64,000 bases of DNA, taken from Ursus arctos. Lineage: Eukaryota; Chordata; Mammalia; Carnivora; Ursidae. A program made the position numbers and the translations under genes. This document shows, one piece after another, positions 23,800 to 35,354 of this stretch; the stretch's first letter is position 1; each line of letters opens with the position of its first letter. Below the pieces are notes generated by a model. It saw nothing but the letters and a program-made list of their open reading frames with translations. It made no database searches and was not told the DNA's origin. The DNA lies in contig NW_026623067.1 in NCBI RefSeq assembly GCF_023065955.2, positions 57,420,444 through 57,484,443 on the forward strand, in the 5' to 3' direction.

Positions 23800-26170
23800 A
23801 AATAGACCTAATACATTAAAAAAAAAAAAAACCATGGTGAATTCCCTTTATTGTCCCTTTAATGTGTTACTAAGGAGTTATTGGTATCATTTCATGGCTC
23901 CAGCACAAATGCCTCTAGGATTTATTGCTAGGTTCACATCTCTGCTCTTTTATGGATTTCTTCCAAGAGGGGCTTGAATACGGGGCTCCCATTATATGTC
24001 CCTTGTGGTTGGTTGGCTAGAGCTAGCTGCATCAGCAAATGGCAATAAGGCTCACCAAGGCAACAACTGTTCCTCACCAGTGTAGTTTGATTTAGAGCAG
24101 AATGTTTCCAGATGGGTTCTGATGTAACCCTTTTACTCCCATCTCCCGACAACGCTGAAACTGAAAAATCAATCACGGCCCCAGGTTTTATATGTTGCTG
24201 AGTTTTGCTGGGGGTAAGGGAGGGGGGTAAAAAAAAATACACGAACACGTGTATACCCATAGAAATATACATATACATTCCTCTGTAGACAAAAGCACAT
24301 TTTGTAAATAACTAAGTAACAATGGGAGAAAGTCCCAGAAAGTGATAGGTGTGTTTAATAGAGACCAATTACAAATAAGTACTATCAGAAAAGACCTTAT
24401 TTATTTAAGGGTTTAGAGACAGCTTAAATGACAAACTCTTAGTTTGTTATGTCAACAGGCTGTCAATAAAAATCGGGTTCCCGGGGTCAGTAGAGTCACT
24501 AGTGCATTCATCAGTCCTGCTTCTTTAACCAGAGGCAGTCGCCAAATCTCATTAGCTGGCTCTGTCTCTGGGAGGAGGGAGATCATCTATCAGTAACGTT
24601 ACTGCGTGACAAACCATACGAAAGAGAGCTTTAAATCTGCGGGTGCTCTAAACCCAGGAAGGAAAGGATAAATGTCCTTGGATATCAGCTCTAACAGCAA
24701 GAGAGTTTGCAGAAGGCAATCGGATGATTACATGTGGGTTGGGCTGTATGGCTGTTTTGTTTTAAATTAGCCAATGATTGCAAACTTCATATAGCAGACC
24801 TGACTTGCCCTTTCTGAATGTTTTCTAATCTCAACCTCCATAGGGGATCGCAAAATGAATGTTGTGAAATTAGCATGATTTTGGTGACACTGTAATCAGA
24901 TAACTTTCTCCATGGAAATCCAACTCCTGAAGCACTAAACAGATGTGATGGGCTGTTCGCTGTGTATCTGGCTCTAAAAGCAGGCAACAGATACAATACA
25001 TTTCTAATTATGTAAGTGACGGGGCAAGGAAGAACCATAATCAGACTTCCTTTCTTCATTTTAATACCCACAGGTGACTTTCTTTTAATAAAACCCACAT
25101 GGCATTTGAGCAACATTTTATTCCGCCCATATCCAACTTGTATTTATCTAAACGATTACCAGTCAAATTGTGTCACGGACCCCACCTACCAGATGCTTGG
25201 CAGAAGTCTCAGTTCATTTGATTGTCCAGTTCATAGAACGGCACTTCTCAAACTAAAATGCATTTACAAATCACCTGGGTGTCTGGGTAAGATGCGGATT
25301 CTGACTCCCGAGGTCTGGGGTAGGACACTGAGAGTCTGCATTTCTAACCCACTCTTCAGTGATGCTGATGCTGCGGGTCTGAGATTCACACATTGGGCAT
25401 AGATCACCTTAGTAATGTTCTCTAAAATTTCCAACAGGAAATATAAACACAGTTACGTAATTTCATGTAATTTGTTTCCTGAAAGATAAGGATGATTATG
25501 TTTAAAGAGAAGTCAATATTGGACATGAATTTTAAAACACAGTTGTCTTCTCCCTAAATGTTATCTCCATGGATAAACATCTTTTGAGAGCTCAAAGAGG
25601 TCCTTTAAGGTCAATGAATATTGACTTCAGGAAGTGATCCAAAACAGAACACAAACTGATTCATTTAAAGCAAAGCTTGAATCCAATACTTTTCCCCAGC
25701 TGCTCTATTGATGGCTGCTTGACTTTTTCTTTGCCGTAAATGTACATAAACAAATCGAAATATGCTCTCCTTATTTTAAAAACCTCTTCCCGAGAATAGG
25801 ATTCAAGTTCATTTGCTCACCTACAACATCTGTTGTGCAACATTTATTTAAATAAGACATGCTTAAATAAGATTTCTGTTATATAAACTAATTCCCTTTG
25901 AAATTGATTACCTACTACAGCTTCAGCTGTGGAGATAAATGTCAAAGATCAGAATATTCTAGTTCACCTTTAATAATATTACGGCCCTGTACTTAATAAC
26001 TACTTTCTTCTGAGGAGCTCATAATACCCCATATTCATCCTCCCACTAACCTTTTCTGAGCTTGGTAAAGAAGTGCATTCCTTTTATAGATCTGGATTTG
26101 CAAGGCTAATTCCTAAAGACTGTAATTTTTGTATAATTTGAGTAAGTAGATACAAAGTAGAATATAGTAA
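23800..26170. other. SINE-free unique stretch, candidate conserved noncoding region
   Basis: No carnivore SINE or L1 is visible for about 2.4 kb. The only recognised relic is the hAT piece at 25236-25395. The 109-128 codon frames at 24787-25116 (-) and 25016-25402 (+) overlap on opposite strands and have no domain; the second runs into the hAT relic. Confidence 0.35.
25236..25395. mobile_element. Nonautonomous hAT-Charlie (MER1-group) relic
   Basis: CGGCACTTCTCAAACTAAAATGCATTTACAAATCACCTGGGTG, GACTCCCGAGGTCTGGGGTAGGAC, GAGAGTCTGCATTTCTAACCCA and GATGCTGATGCTGCGGGTCTGAGA follow a common mammalian MER1-group consensus. The exact subfamily and its orientation are uncertain. Confidence 0.75.
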
Positions 26171-26299
26171 TACCTTGGAGGTGATTCTCTTATTGAGCAT
26201 AACTCAGTTTTCCAAAAGCATGGTTAATGGATTCACAGACACTAGCATAACTTCCTATGCACAAAAAGAACATTATAATAAAACAGCTAAATATGCTTA

Positions 26300-26905
26300 C
26301 TCCACAGATATTTATTTAGCATCTATAATACTAATACTAACGATAATAATAATAATAAATGCTTATAATAAACTAGGGACTATTCTAAGCACTTTACACA
26401 TCAATCAGTATTCTTTACAACAACTTACGTGATAGATACTAATATTATCCCTATTTCACAGATAAAAAAAGTGAAACACTGGAAGACTAAAACTTTACCC
26501 AAGGTTATAAAGCTATTAAGTGCCTGCTATGGTCTGAATGTTTGTGCCCTCCCAAAACTCATGTGTTGAAATCCTAACCCCCAAAGATGATGGTATTAGG
26601 AGGTAGGGCCCTTGGAATGTGCTTAGATCATAAAGATAGTCCTCATGAATGGGATTAGTGTTTTATAAAAGAGACCCCATGTTTCCAAGAGGCACCAGTA
26701 AGGGGGCTCTCTCTAGAACTTGACCATGCTGGCTCCTTGATCTTGGACTTCCCAGCCTCCAGAACTGTGAGAAATAAATTTCTGTTGATTAAAACCCACC
26801 CAGACTATGATGTTTTTTTATAGTGGCCCAAACAGATTATTCTGACTAATCCTGGTCAAGCCAGAATTAAAACCCAGACAGCCTACCTTCTGTGTCCAAG
26901 TTCTG
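26300..26905 (-). repeat. MIR, antisense, split by an MLT1 LTR
   Basis: Left part 26300-26524: TATTTATTTAGCATC, CTAAGCACTTTACACATCAATCAGTATTCTTTACAACAAC, CCCTATTTCACAGATAAAAAAAGTGAAAC, AAGCTATTAAGTGCC. The right part (AAGCCAGAATTAAAACCCAGACAGCCT) resumes after 26850. Confidence 0.85.
26525..26850 (+). mobile_element. MLT1/MST-type (ERVL-MaLR) solo LTR
   Basis: Begins TGCTATGGTCTGAATGTTTG; contains ACTCATGTGTTGAAATCCTAACCCCCA, GGAGGTAGGGCCCTT, CCTCCAGAACTGTGAGAAATAAATTTCTGTTG; ends TCTGACTAAT. Full-length LTR, no internal region. Inserted in a MIR. Confidence 0.88.
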
Positions 26906-27318
26906 TCATGTGCCAGACACCATGATAGGTGGTGATGATCACAACAAAAGTGCTTATGGGGAGAAGTAGTTTATTATTTCAAAAAATCATAACTGAGGAA
27001 AATATGAGATTTTAGTTTTACACTCATGGGGAGAGGAAACCTTTCTCAAGCATGACCGAAGTCTGTAAAATATAATAACAGATTTCATTGTATAAAATTG
27101 CAAAAATTCTGTACTGCAAGGATACTATAAGCAAAATTAAAAGATAAATGACATTTCCAAATAGCGGAGATAATGGTGGCCACCTAAATCTGAGTCTTCC
27201 TACACATCCTCCAAAAATCTGTACAGGTCAACAAAAAGGAAAAAAAAAACCACATACACAAATCCCATTCTTTCATCTTAGCTAGAAGGCCGAATAATAC
27301 TACAAACTTCATATTGTC
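26906..27318. other. Unique AT-rich sequence
   Basis: No gene or clear repeat recognised; an A run lies at 27240-27249. Confidence 0.4.
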
Positions 27319-27515
27319 TTTATTTTCTTATTATTTAAATTCAATTAGCCAACATATAGTACATCATCAGTTTCAGATGTAGTGTTCAATAATTTATCAG
27401 TTGCATATAACACCCAGCGCTCATCATATCACGTGCCCTCCTTAATGCCCTTCACCCAATTACCCCATCCCCTACCCACCTCCCTTCCAGCAACCGTCAT
27501 TTTGTTTCCTATATT
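27319..27515 (-). mobile_element. 5'-truncated L1 3' UTR fragment, antisense
   Basis: TTCAATTAGCCAACATATAGTACATCATCAG, GTTGCATATAACACCCAGCGCTCATCA, CACGTGCCCTCCTTAATGCCC and CTTCCAGCAACCGTCATTTTGTTTCC are the reverse of a carnivore L1 3' end. Confidence 0.9.
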
Positions 27516-27939
27516 AACCATAGTATCTTTAATTAAGAAAAAACACATCCGTTGACAGCAGCACTATATCAAGGCTTTGCAGAGACCTAGGAGTGCATCT
27601 CCAGAAAATCTGCGTGGAAGAAAGGAGAGGGAAGGAAGTTAAGACAGCTCTTAGAAAGAGAAAGGCCATCTTAAGTGTGAAAGTATCAGAAGGGTTCTGG
27701 TAGCTAAGAGCACTGACTATAGGAAAGAAACTGCAGAGTGACATGAGATTCAAAAAAGCTGTTCTGGAAAAGCCGGGGAAGAAAAAGATGGAAAAGTAGA
27801 GGCAATCTTTGGATATTTCATAGAGAAGGCAGAAAGAAACAAGAGAAAGATTCAAAGATTCAGTATCTGTCAAGATAAAAGAAAAGCCAAAAAAAAAAAA
27901 AATCAAAGGACACACAAACACTCTTTGGGCTAAATACTT

Positions 27940-28100
27940 TTTTTCTTACTGAAGTATAGTGGGGTCTATTCTGTACATTGCAGAATATTTGGCAGTACCC
28001 TCTACCTTCTAGATGTGATTACCATACCAAGTCCTCCACCACCAGTTACGACAACCAAAAATGTCTCCAGACATTGCCAAATGTCCACTGACCTAAAACA
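27940..28100 (-). mobile_element. Partial MER5-like hAT relic, antisense
   Basis: TCTACCTTCTAGATGTGATTACCATACC and CACCAGTTACGACAACCAAAAATGTCTCCAGACATTGCCAAATGTCC match the reverse of the MER5A 5' half. Confidence 0.78.
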
Positions 28101-28224
28101 ATGACTCGTTGCATTGTCGATTGGTTTGTTCGCTGTTTGAAGACTCCTCTTTAAATGTTTGCCTTTTTGTAGTAAACCATTAAGAGAAAAAAATAAAGAC
28201 AATGAAAGGAAGGAAAAGAAGCTC

Positions 28225-28293
28225 TACTTCCTCATTCATTCATTCATTCAACAGGTACCTAGTGAATGCCCATTAAGTAATCTGCTTTGTGTA
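28225..28293 (-). repeat. L2 3' end relic, antisense
   Basis: CATTCATTCATTCATTCAACAGGTACCTAGTGAATGCCC is the reverse of the L2 terminal repeat and its approach. Confidence 0.6.
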
Positions 28294-28306
28294 AAAGATG
28301 AATAAG

Positions 28307-28513
28307 GGGCGCCTGGGTGGCTCAGCTGTTAAGCATCTGCCTTCGGCGGCTCAGGGCGTGATCCCGGAGTCCTGGGATCGAGCCCCACATCAGGCTCCTC
28401 TGCTATGAGCCTGCTTCTCCCTCTCCCACTCCCCCTGCTTGTGTTCCCTCTCTCTCTGGCTGTCGCTCTCTCTGTCAAATAAATAAATAAAATATTTAAA
28501 AAAAATTTTTTTT
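28307..28513 (+). mobile_element. SINEC, young full-length copy
   Basis: GGGCGCCTGGGTGGCTCAGCTGTTAAGC head, CAAATAAATAAATAAAATA tail. Target duplication AAAGATGAATAAG (28294-28306 and 28514-28526). Confidence 0.97.
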
Positions 28514-29229
28514 AAAGATGAATAAGTAAGACATAGTCACAATCCAAATTTTATTCTTCCTATATTATTTCTTTTAATATTATCATGGCTTGATTAACTT
28601 AGTTATGGCTCTGTTCCTTCCGTCTCTCGTCTTCTTCCTTCTATAAGCAGACGAGGCTATACACGTTCATCTCATAGCAATGGCACAGGCTCAAGAAAGT
28701 GGAATCACATAAGCCGTAGGCTTGGAACTGACATACTGTCACTTCTGCTCTGTTCTCTTCAGTCAAGCACAACATCACAGGGCAGAGAAAATGTACGTCA
28801 CCGAGGGAGGTGAGGAGAACTACAAATTCACACAACAAAGGACAGGGACACAGGGACAGTTGAAGAAATTAGAGCCTATGCTGCAATTTACCACAGTGGA
28901 GGAAAAAGTTTGTTTTATTATCTCCAAGTTAAGATTTCTTTGCTTTTAAGTTTTTATTTTAATTCCAGTTGGGTAACATACAGTGTTATATTTGTTTCCG
29001 CTGTACAATATAGTGATTTAACACTTCCTCACATCACCCAGTGCTCATCACAAGTGCCCTCCTTAATCCCCATCACCTATTTCACCCATCACCCCCTCCC
29101 CCTCCTACCTCCCCTCTGGCAACCTTCAGTTCTCTATAATTAAGAGTCTGTCTCTTGGTTTGTCTCTCTCTTTTTTTCCTTTTGCTTGTTTGTTTTGTTT
29201 CTTAAATTCCACATATGAGTGAAATCATA

Positions 29230-32200
29230 TGGTATTTTTCTTTCTCTGACTTATTTTACTTAGCATAATACTCTCTAGCTCCATCCACCTCGTTGCAAAT
29301 GGCAAGATTTCGTTCTTTTTTATGGCTGAATAATTATTCATTCTTTTTTTTTTGGCTGAGTAATTATTCATCCATATATATGTATATATACCACATCTTG
29401 TTAATCCGTTCTCATCTATTGATAGACACTTGGGCTGCTTCCTTATCTGGGCTATTATAAATAATGCTGCTATAAACATAGGGGTGCATGTATCCCTTTG
29501 AGTTAGTGTTCTTGTATTTTTGGAGTAAATACCCAGTAGTGCAATGCTGCAATTGCACTGGATCATGATTTGCTGGATCATAAGGTAGTTCTATTTTCAA
29601 CTTTTGGGGGCACTTCCATACTGTTTTCCACAGTGGCTGCACCAGTTTGCACTCCCATCAACAGTTTCCTTTTTCTCCATATCCTTGTCAACATCTTTTC
29701 TTTCTTGTGTTGTTGATTTTAGCCATTCCGACAGGTGTGAGGTGATAGCCCATTGTAGTTTTGATTTGCATGTCCCTGATGATAAGTGATGATGAGCATC
29801 TTTTCATGTGTCTGTCGGCCATCTGGATGCCTGCTTTGGAGAAATAGCTGTTCATGTCTTCTACCCATTTTTAATTGGATTATTTGGTTTTAGGATGTTG
29901 GGTTTTTTAAGTTCTTTATATATTTTGGATACTAACTCTCTATCAGATATGTCATTTGCAAATATCTTATCCCATTCAGTAGGTTGCATTTTAGTTTTGT
30001 AAACGGTTTCCTTCAATGTGCAGAAGCTTTCTATTTTGATGTAGTCCCAATTGTTTATTTTTGCTTTGGTTTCTCTTGCCTCAGGAGACATATCTAGAAA
30101 GAAGTTGCTATGCCAGTGTCAAAGAGGCTACTGCCTGTGTTCTCTCCTAGGATTTGTATGGTTTCAGGTCTCACATTTAGGTCTTTAACCATTTTTAATT
30201 TATTTTTGTGTATGGTTTAATAAAATGGTCCAGTTTCTTTCTTTTGCATGTTGCTGTCCAGTTTTCCCAACACCATTTGTTGAAAAGACTGTACTTTTCC
30301 TGCTAGATAGTCTTTCCTGTTTTGTCAAAGATTAATTGACCATATAGTTGTAGGTTTATTTCTGGGTTTTCTGGTCTGTTCTATTGATCTATGTGTCTAT
30401 TTTTGTACCAGTACCACACTGTTTCGATCAGTACAGCTTTGTAATATAACTTGAAGTATGGAATTGTGACGCCTCCGGCTTTGCTTTTCTTTTTCAAGAT
30501 TGCTTTGGCAATTCAAGGTCTTTTGTGGTTCCATATAAATTTTAGAAGTGTTTGTTCTAGCTCTGTGAAAAATACTGGTGGTACTTTGATTGCATTAAAT
30601 GTGTAGATTGCTTTGGATAGTATAAACATTTTAACAATATTTTTTCTTCCAATCCATGAGCATGGAATGTCTTTCCATTTCTTTGTGTCATCTTCAATTT
30701 CTTTCATCAGTGTTTTATAGTTTTCAGACTACAGATCTTTCACCACTTTGGTTAAGTTTATTCTTAGGTATTTTATTATTTTTGTTTCATTTGTAAATGG
30801 GGTTATTTTCTTAATTTCTTTTTCTGATGCTTCATTATTGGTGTATACCAATGCAACAGATTTCTGTATATTGATTTTGTATCCTGCGACTTTACTGGAT
30901 TATTTTATCAGTTCTAGCAGTTTTTTGGTGGAGTCTTTCAGATTTTCTATATATAGTATCATGTCATCTGCAAATAGTCTACTTCTTTCTTGCCAATTTG
31001 GAGGCTTTTCATTTCCTTTTGTTGTCTGATTGCTGTGGCTAGGATTTCCAGTACTATGTTGAATAAAAGTGGTGAGGGTGGACATCCTTGTCTTGTTCCT
31101 GACCTTAGGAGAAAAGCTGTTTTTCCCTGTTAGGGATGATACTAGCTGTGGGTTTTTCAAATAATGCCTTTATTATATTGAGGTATGTTCCCTCTAAACC
31201 TACTTTGTTGAGGGTTTTTTTTTTATCATGAATGGATGTTGTACTTTGTCAAATACTTTTTCTGCATTTATTGAAATGATCAGACAGTTCTTATGCTTTC
31301 TCTTATTGATGTGATATATCACATTGATTATCAGTTTGTGACTATTGAACTTACCTTGCAACTCAGGAATAAATCCCACTTGATCGTGGTGAATAATTTT
31401 TTTAAATGTATTGTTGAATTCAGTTTGCTAGTATTTTAGTGAGGATTCTTGCATCTGTGTTCATCGGGAATATTGGCCTCTAGTTCTCTTTTTTAGTGGT
31501 ATCTTTATCTGGTTTTCATATCAGGGTAATGCTGGTGTCTTAGAATGAATTTAGAAGTTTCCCTTCCTTTTCTATTTTTTTGAAATAGTTTGAGAAGAGT
31601 AGGTATTAACTCTTCTTTAAGTGTTTGGTAGAATTTACCTGTGAAGCCATCTGGTCCTGTTTGTTTGTTGCGAGTTTTTTGATTTCTGATTCGATTTCTT
31701 TGCTGGTTATTGGTCTGTTCAAATTTTCTATTTCTTTGTTTCAGTTTTGGTAGTGTATATATTTGTAGGAATTTATCCATTTCTTCTAGTTGTCCAATTT
31801 TGGCATATGGTTTTCATAATATTCTCTTATAATTGATTGTATTTCTGTGGTGTTTGTTGTTATTTGTCCTCTCTCATTTGTGATTTTATTTACTTGAGTT
31901 CTTTTACATTTTTTCTTGGTAAATCAGGCTAGAGGTTTATCAGTTTTATTGTTTTTTTCAAAGACTGGCTCCTGGTTTTATTGATCTGTTCTATTGTGGG
32001 GTTTTTTTTTTTTTTTTCGTTTCTATATCATTTATTTCTGCTCTAATATTTATTATTTCCTTCTGCTGATTTAGAATCGTGTTTATTGTTCTTCTTCTAG
32101 CTCCTTTAGGTGTCAGGTTAGGTTGTTTATTTGAGATTTTTCATGCTTCTTGAGGTAGATCTGTATTGCTATAAACTTTCCTCTTACAATCACTTTTGCT

Positions 32201-32650
32201 GCATCCCACAGGTTTGGGACCATTGTGTTTTCATGTTCAATTGTTTCCATGTACTTTTATTTCTTTTTTTATTTCCTCTTGATCTATTCGTTTAGTAACA
32301 TGTTATTTAACCTTCATGTATTTGTGGTTTTTCCAGATTTTTTTCTTGTGGTTGACTTCTAGCTTCATAGTGTCATGGTCAGAAGAGATGCATGGTATGA
32401 CTTCCATCTTGAATTTGTTGAAAAAAAATTTATGGGCTAGTATGCAATCATTCTGCCGACTGTTCCATATGCACTTGAAAGGAATGTGCAGTCTGCTATT
32501 TTAAGATGGAACATTCTGAATGTATCTGTTAAATCCTTCTGGTCCAATGTGTCATTCAAAACTATTGTTTCCTTGTTGATTTTCTGTTTAGATGATCTGT
32601 ATAATAACATATATTATATTTTGTATCCTTTTTGTGTGTGAGTTCCTTGA
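29230..32650 (-). pseudogene. L1 ORF2 (endonuclease / reverse transcriptase) remnant
   Basis: Blocks on the minus strand: 31780-31505 with GPDGFTGKFYQTLKEELIP; 31160-30900 with [13 protein letters not shown] (the FADD reverse-transcriptase active-site motif); 30707-30513 with [17 protein letters not shown]; 29642-29225 with [11 protein letters not shown] and CTPMFIAALF. The frame is broken many times. The endonuclease end near 32500 is strongly decayed. Confidence 0.88.
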
Positions 32651-32719
32651 CTGATTTTTTAGAGAAATACTCATTTTTACTTTAAGCTTTTGTGTTTCCT
32701 ACCTTTATATTGTCACTTT

Positions 32720-33618
32720 TGGTCTCTCCTCTCCACTCAAAGAGTCTCCTTTAATATATCTTGTAGTGCTGGTTTAGTGGTCATGAATTCCTTTAGTTTT
32801 TGTTTATTTGGTAAACTCTTTATCTCTCCTTCTATTCTGTATCATAGCCTTGCTAGATAGAGTGTTCTTGGCTACAGATTTTTCACATTTAGCGCTTTGA
32901 ATATATCTTGCCACTTTCTTCTGGCTTGCAAAGGTTCTGTTGAAATATCTCCTGCTAGCTTTATGGGTTTTCCCTTGTAAGTTACTCACTTCTTTGGTCT
33001 TGCCCCTTTAAATAATTTTTCTTTATCGCTATATTTTGCAAATGTAATTACAATGTGTCTTGGCATGGGTCAGCTTTTGTTGATTTTGATAGGAGTTCTC
33101 TCTGCCTCCTGGATCTGGATTTCTGTTACCTTCCTCAGATTAGGGAAGTTTTCAGCTGTTACTTCTTCAAGTAAATTTTCTGCCCGCTTTTCTCTCTCTA
33201 CTTCTTCTGGGACGCCTATAATATGAATGTTATTACGTTCAGTGAGTTCCCTAAGTCTCTTCTTGTTTTGCATAATTCTTTGTTCTCTCTTTTGTTCAGT
33301 TTGATTACTTTCCATTACTCTGTCTTCTATGTCACTAATTCATTCCTCTGTTTCTTTCATCCTGCTGTTCATTCCATCAAGCACGCTTCTCATTTCATTT
33401 ATTTAGCCTTTTGTCTCTGCTATGTTATTCCTTATCTCTGTGTTAAGGCTCTCATTCATGTCTTCCATTCTTTTCTCAAGTCCAGTGAGTATCGTTATAA
33501 TCATTGCTTGAAATAATCTATCAGCCATGTTACTTACATCTGTTTTACCATGGCCTTGTCCTGTTCTTTCATTTGGGATAAATTTCTCTGTCTTCTCATT
33601 TTGTCTACCTCTCTGCAT
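32720..33618 (-). pseudogene. L1 ORF1 (RNA-binding chaperone) remnant
   Basis: Three open blocks in ORF1 order: 33618-33403 (N-terminal, with GLEKRMEDMNESLNTEI, coiled-coil-like); 33315-33070 (IIGVPEEVEREKRAENLLEE, the RRM region); 32989-32804 (C-terminal domain region) running toward KPALQDILKETL near 32740. They are separated by stops and frameshifts. Confidence 0.85.
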
Positions 33619-33649
33619 CTGTTTCTATAGGTTAAAAAAGTCAGCTATG

Positions 33650-33889
33650 GGGACATTTGGGTGTCGTAGCCAGTTGAGCGTCTGCCTTTGGCTCAGGTCA
33701 TGATCCCAGGATCCTAGGATCAAGTCCCACATTGGCCTTTTGCTCAGCAGGGAGCCTGCTTCTCCCTCTGCCTGCTGCTCCCCCTGCTTCTGCTCTCTCT
33801 CTAACAAATAAATAAAAACAGGATGGATGGATGGATGGATGGATGGATGGAAGGAAGGAAGGGAAGAAGGAAAGAAGAAGGAAGGAAGG
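33650..33889 (+). mobile_element. SINEC in L1 5' UTR with (GGAT)n(GAAG)n tail
   Basis: Diverged head GGGGACATTTGGGTGTCGTAGCCAGTTGAGCG, GATCCTAGGATCAAGTCCCAC, AACAAATAAATAAAAACA tail. The tail then runs into GGAT and GGAA/GAAG tetranucleotides (33821-33889). Target duplication AAGTCAGCTATG (33638-33649 and 33890-33901) shows that the microsatellite is part of the insertion. Confidence 0.95.
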
Positions 33890-34718
33890 AAGTCAGCTAT
33901 GTCTTCAGTTCTTAAAAGTAGTGACTATGAAGAAGAGGTCCTGGAGTGCCCTGCAGTGCAGTGTCCCCTATTCACCAGAACCTGGTGCTTAAGCAGAGTA
34001 TCCTATGTGCGCTGCTTATACCCTGCTGTTGTCACTGAGTCACTTTTCCTTTCAGTGCAGTCGTCTGCACTGACTCACTGCCTAATGTGGACTGTGCTTG
34101 CTCTCTGTGGTATTAGTGGGACCCAGGCAGGCCAGCTCTGAGGACGCATGCCCACCAGGGAAGTTAGGAGCAGGGTGGGGGTATTAACAAAATTTGTGCT
34201 GGGCCACTAGTACTATGCCAGATTCCCTAAAGCTCTGCAATGGCTGGGGCCTGCAGGCTGGGGTGACTGGAGGTGCAAGGCGGGGCATGGCACACAAGGT
34301 AACAAAATTTGCCCTGAGCCCAGGACCAAGGCTAGCAGGCTTGGAGTGGGTAAGTCCACAGGAGAACTCATGGGACTGGCCGCTGCTAGTTAGTTAGGTA
34401 GCAAGTGTCTGCAACACCACCTCCCACAGGTGGCTCTGTTTATGCTGGTACGCAGGGGAGGAAAATGACAACTTGTGTACTCCCTCGTGGAGAAGTCCCC
34501 CAATATGCTCCAAAATCATTGTGAACAGATCTGTCTCCCATTTCCCCCAGCATTGTGTAAACTGTCATTTTCATGTCGCCTCTCCATGCAGGCTGTTGGC
34601 TCTTTGAGGGTGGTGACCCAGCTATCACTTGCTGTCCTGGCTCACCCAGTGCTGAGTCAGCTGAATTTTAAAGCTCTAGGCTCCAAGTCCCACTAGTTTT
34701 ACATACTTACAGAATTCA

Positions 34719-34830
34719 GAGTGCCTGGGTGGCTCAGTCAGTTAAGCATCCAACTCTTGATCTCAGCTCAGATCTTGATCTCAGGGTCATGAGTTCAAGC
34801 CCCTCATTGGGCTCAGCCCCTCTGGTTCTT
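34719..34830 (+). mobile_element. SINEC fragment, tail-less, in L1 5' UTR
   Basis: GAGTGCCTGGGTGGCTCAGTCAGTTAAGCATCCAACTCTTGATCTCAGCTC ... TCAAGCCCCTCATTGGGCTCAG. The body stops after about 95 bases, without CT-rich middle or A tail. Confidence 0.85.
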
Positions 34831-34842
34831 AAAGCCAAATGT

Positions 34843-35035
34843 CTTGGTGCCTGTGTGGCTTAGTCAGTTAAGCATCTGCCTTTGGCTCAGGTCATGATCC
34901 CAGAGTCCCAAGATCAAGCCCCACATTGCCTTCCTGCTCAGTGGAGAGCTTGCTTCTCCCTCTGCCCACTCATTGCTCACTCGCTCGCTCGCTCTCTCAA
35001 ATAAATAAATAAAATTTTTAAAGAAATAATAAAAT
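34843..35035 (+). mobile_element. SINEC in L1 5' UTR
   Basis: TTGGTGCCTGTGTGGCTTAGTCAGTTAAGC head; CTCACTCGCTCGCTCGCTCTCTC middle; CAAATAAATAAATAAAATT tail. Target duplication AAAGCCAAATGT (34831-34842 and 35036-35047). Confidence 0.94.
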
Positions 35036-35354
35036 AAAGCCAAATGTTATGAAGATTAGTCTTCCCTGTGTGATCTCCCTGGTGGAAGGGCCTGTTTCTC
35101 TACCCTCTCCACGTGTACAGCTCCCCCCCTCCTACAGGCAGCCTCCCTCCACCTTTCTGACCTTCCTAATCTTTCAGATGCAGCTTCTCCTCTATATTTA
35201 GTTGTGTAGTTTGTTCTGCCAGCCTTTGGACTGCTCTTAGGTTTATTGACTTGGACATGGGTGAGATCTAGTTGTAAACATGAGATGGGGAGAGCTTAGG
35301 GTTCTCCTATTCCACCATCTTCCTTCCCAAGCTCCCCAACAAATTAAGATTTCT

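Larger units (their letters stand above)
28940..35343 (-). mobile_element. Full-length antisense L1 with 5' UTR, degenerate ORFs
   Basis: The left end is the reverse L1 3' UTR (ATTCCAGTTGGGTAACATACAGTG); the right end is the reverse L1 5' end (TTCCACCATCTTCCTTCCCAAG). An 11-bp duplication TTAAGATTTCT flanks it (28929-28939 and 35344-35354). Order on the minus strand: 5' UTR 35343-33620 with three SINEs, ORF1 about 33618-32720, ORF2 about 32650-29230, 3' UTR. Both ORFs have frameshifts and stops, so it cannot move itself. The length of about 5.85 kb without SINEs fits a complete carnivore L1. Confidence 0.93.

Noticed and set aside
30900..31160. Frame with a reverse-transcriptase FADD motif
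   Set aside because: As an active gene: it is one block of a frameshifted L1 ORF2, so it is annotated as a remnant.
33821..33889. Direct tetranucleotide repeats as a possible array with spacers
   Set aside because: Perfect tandem simple repeat with no spacers, in a vertebrate genome; a SINE-tail microsatellite, not CRISPR.
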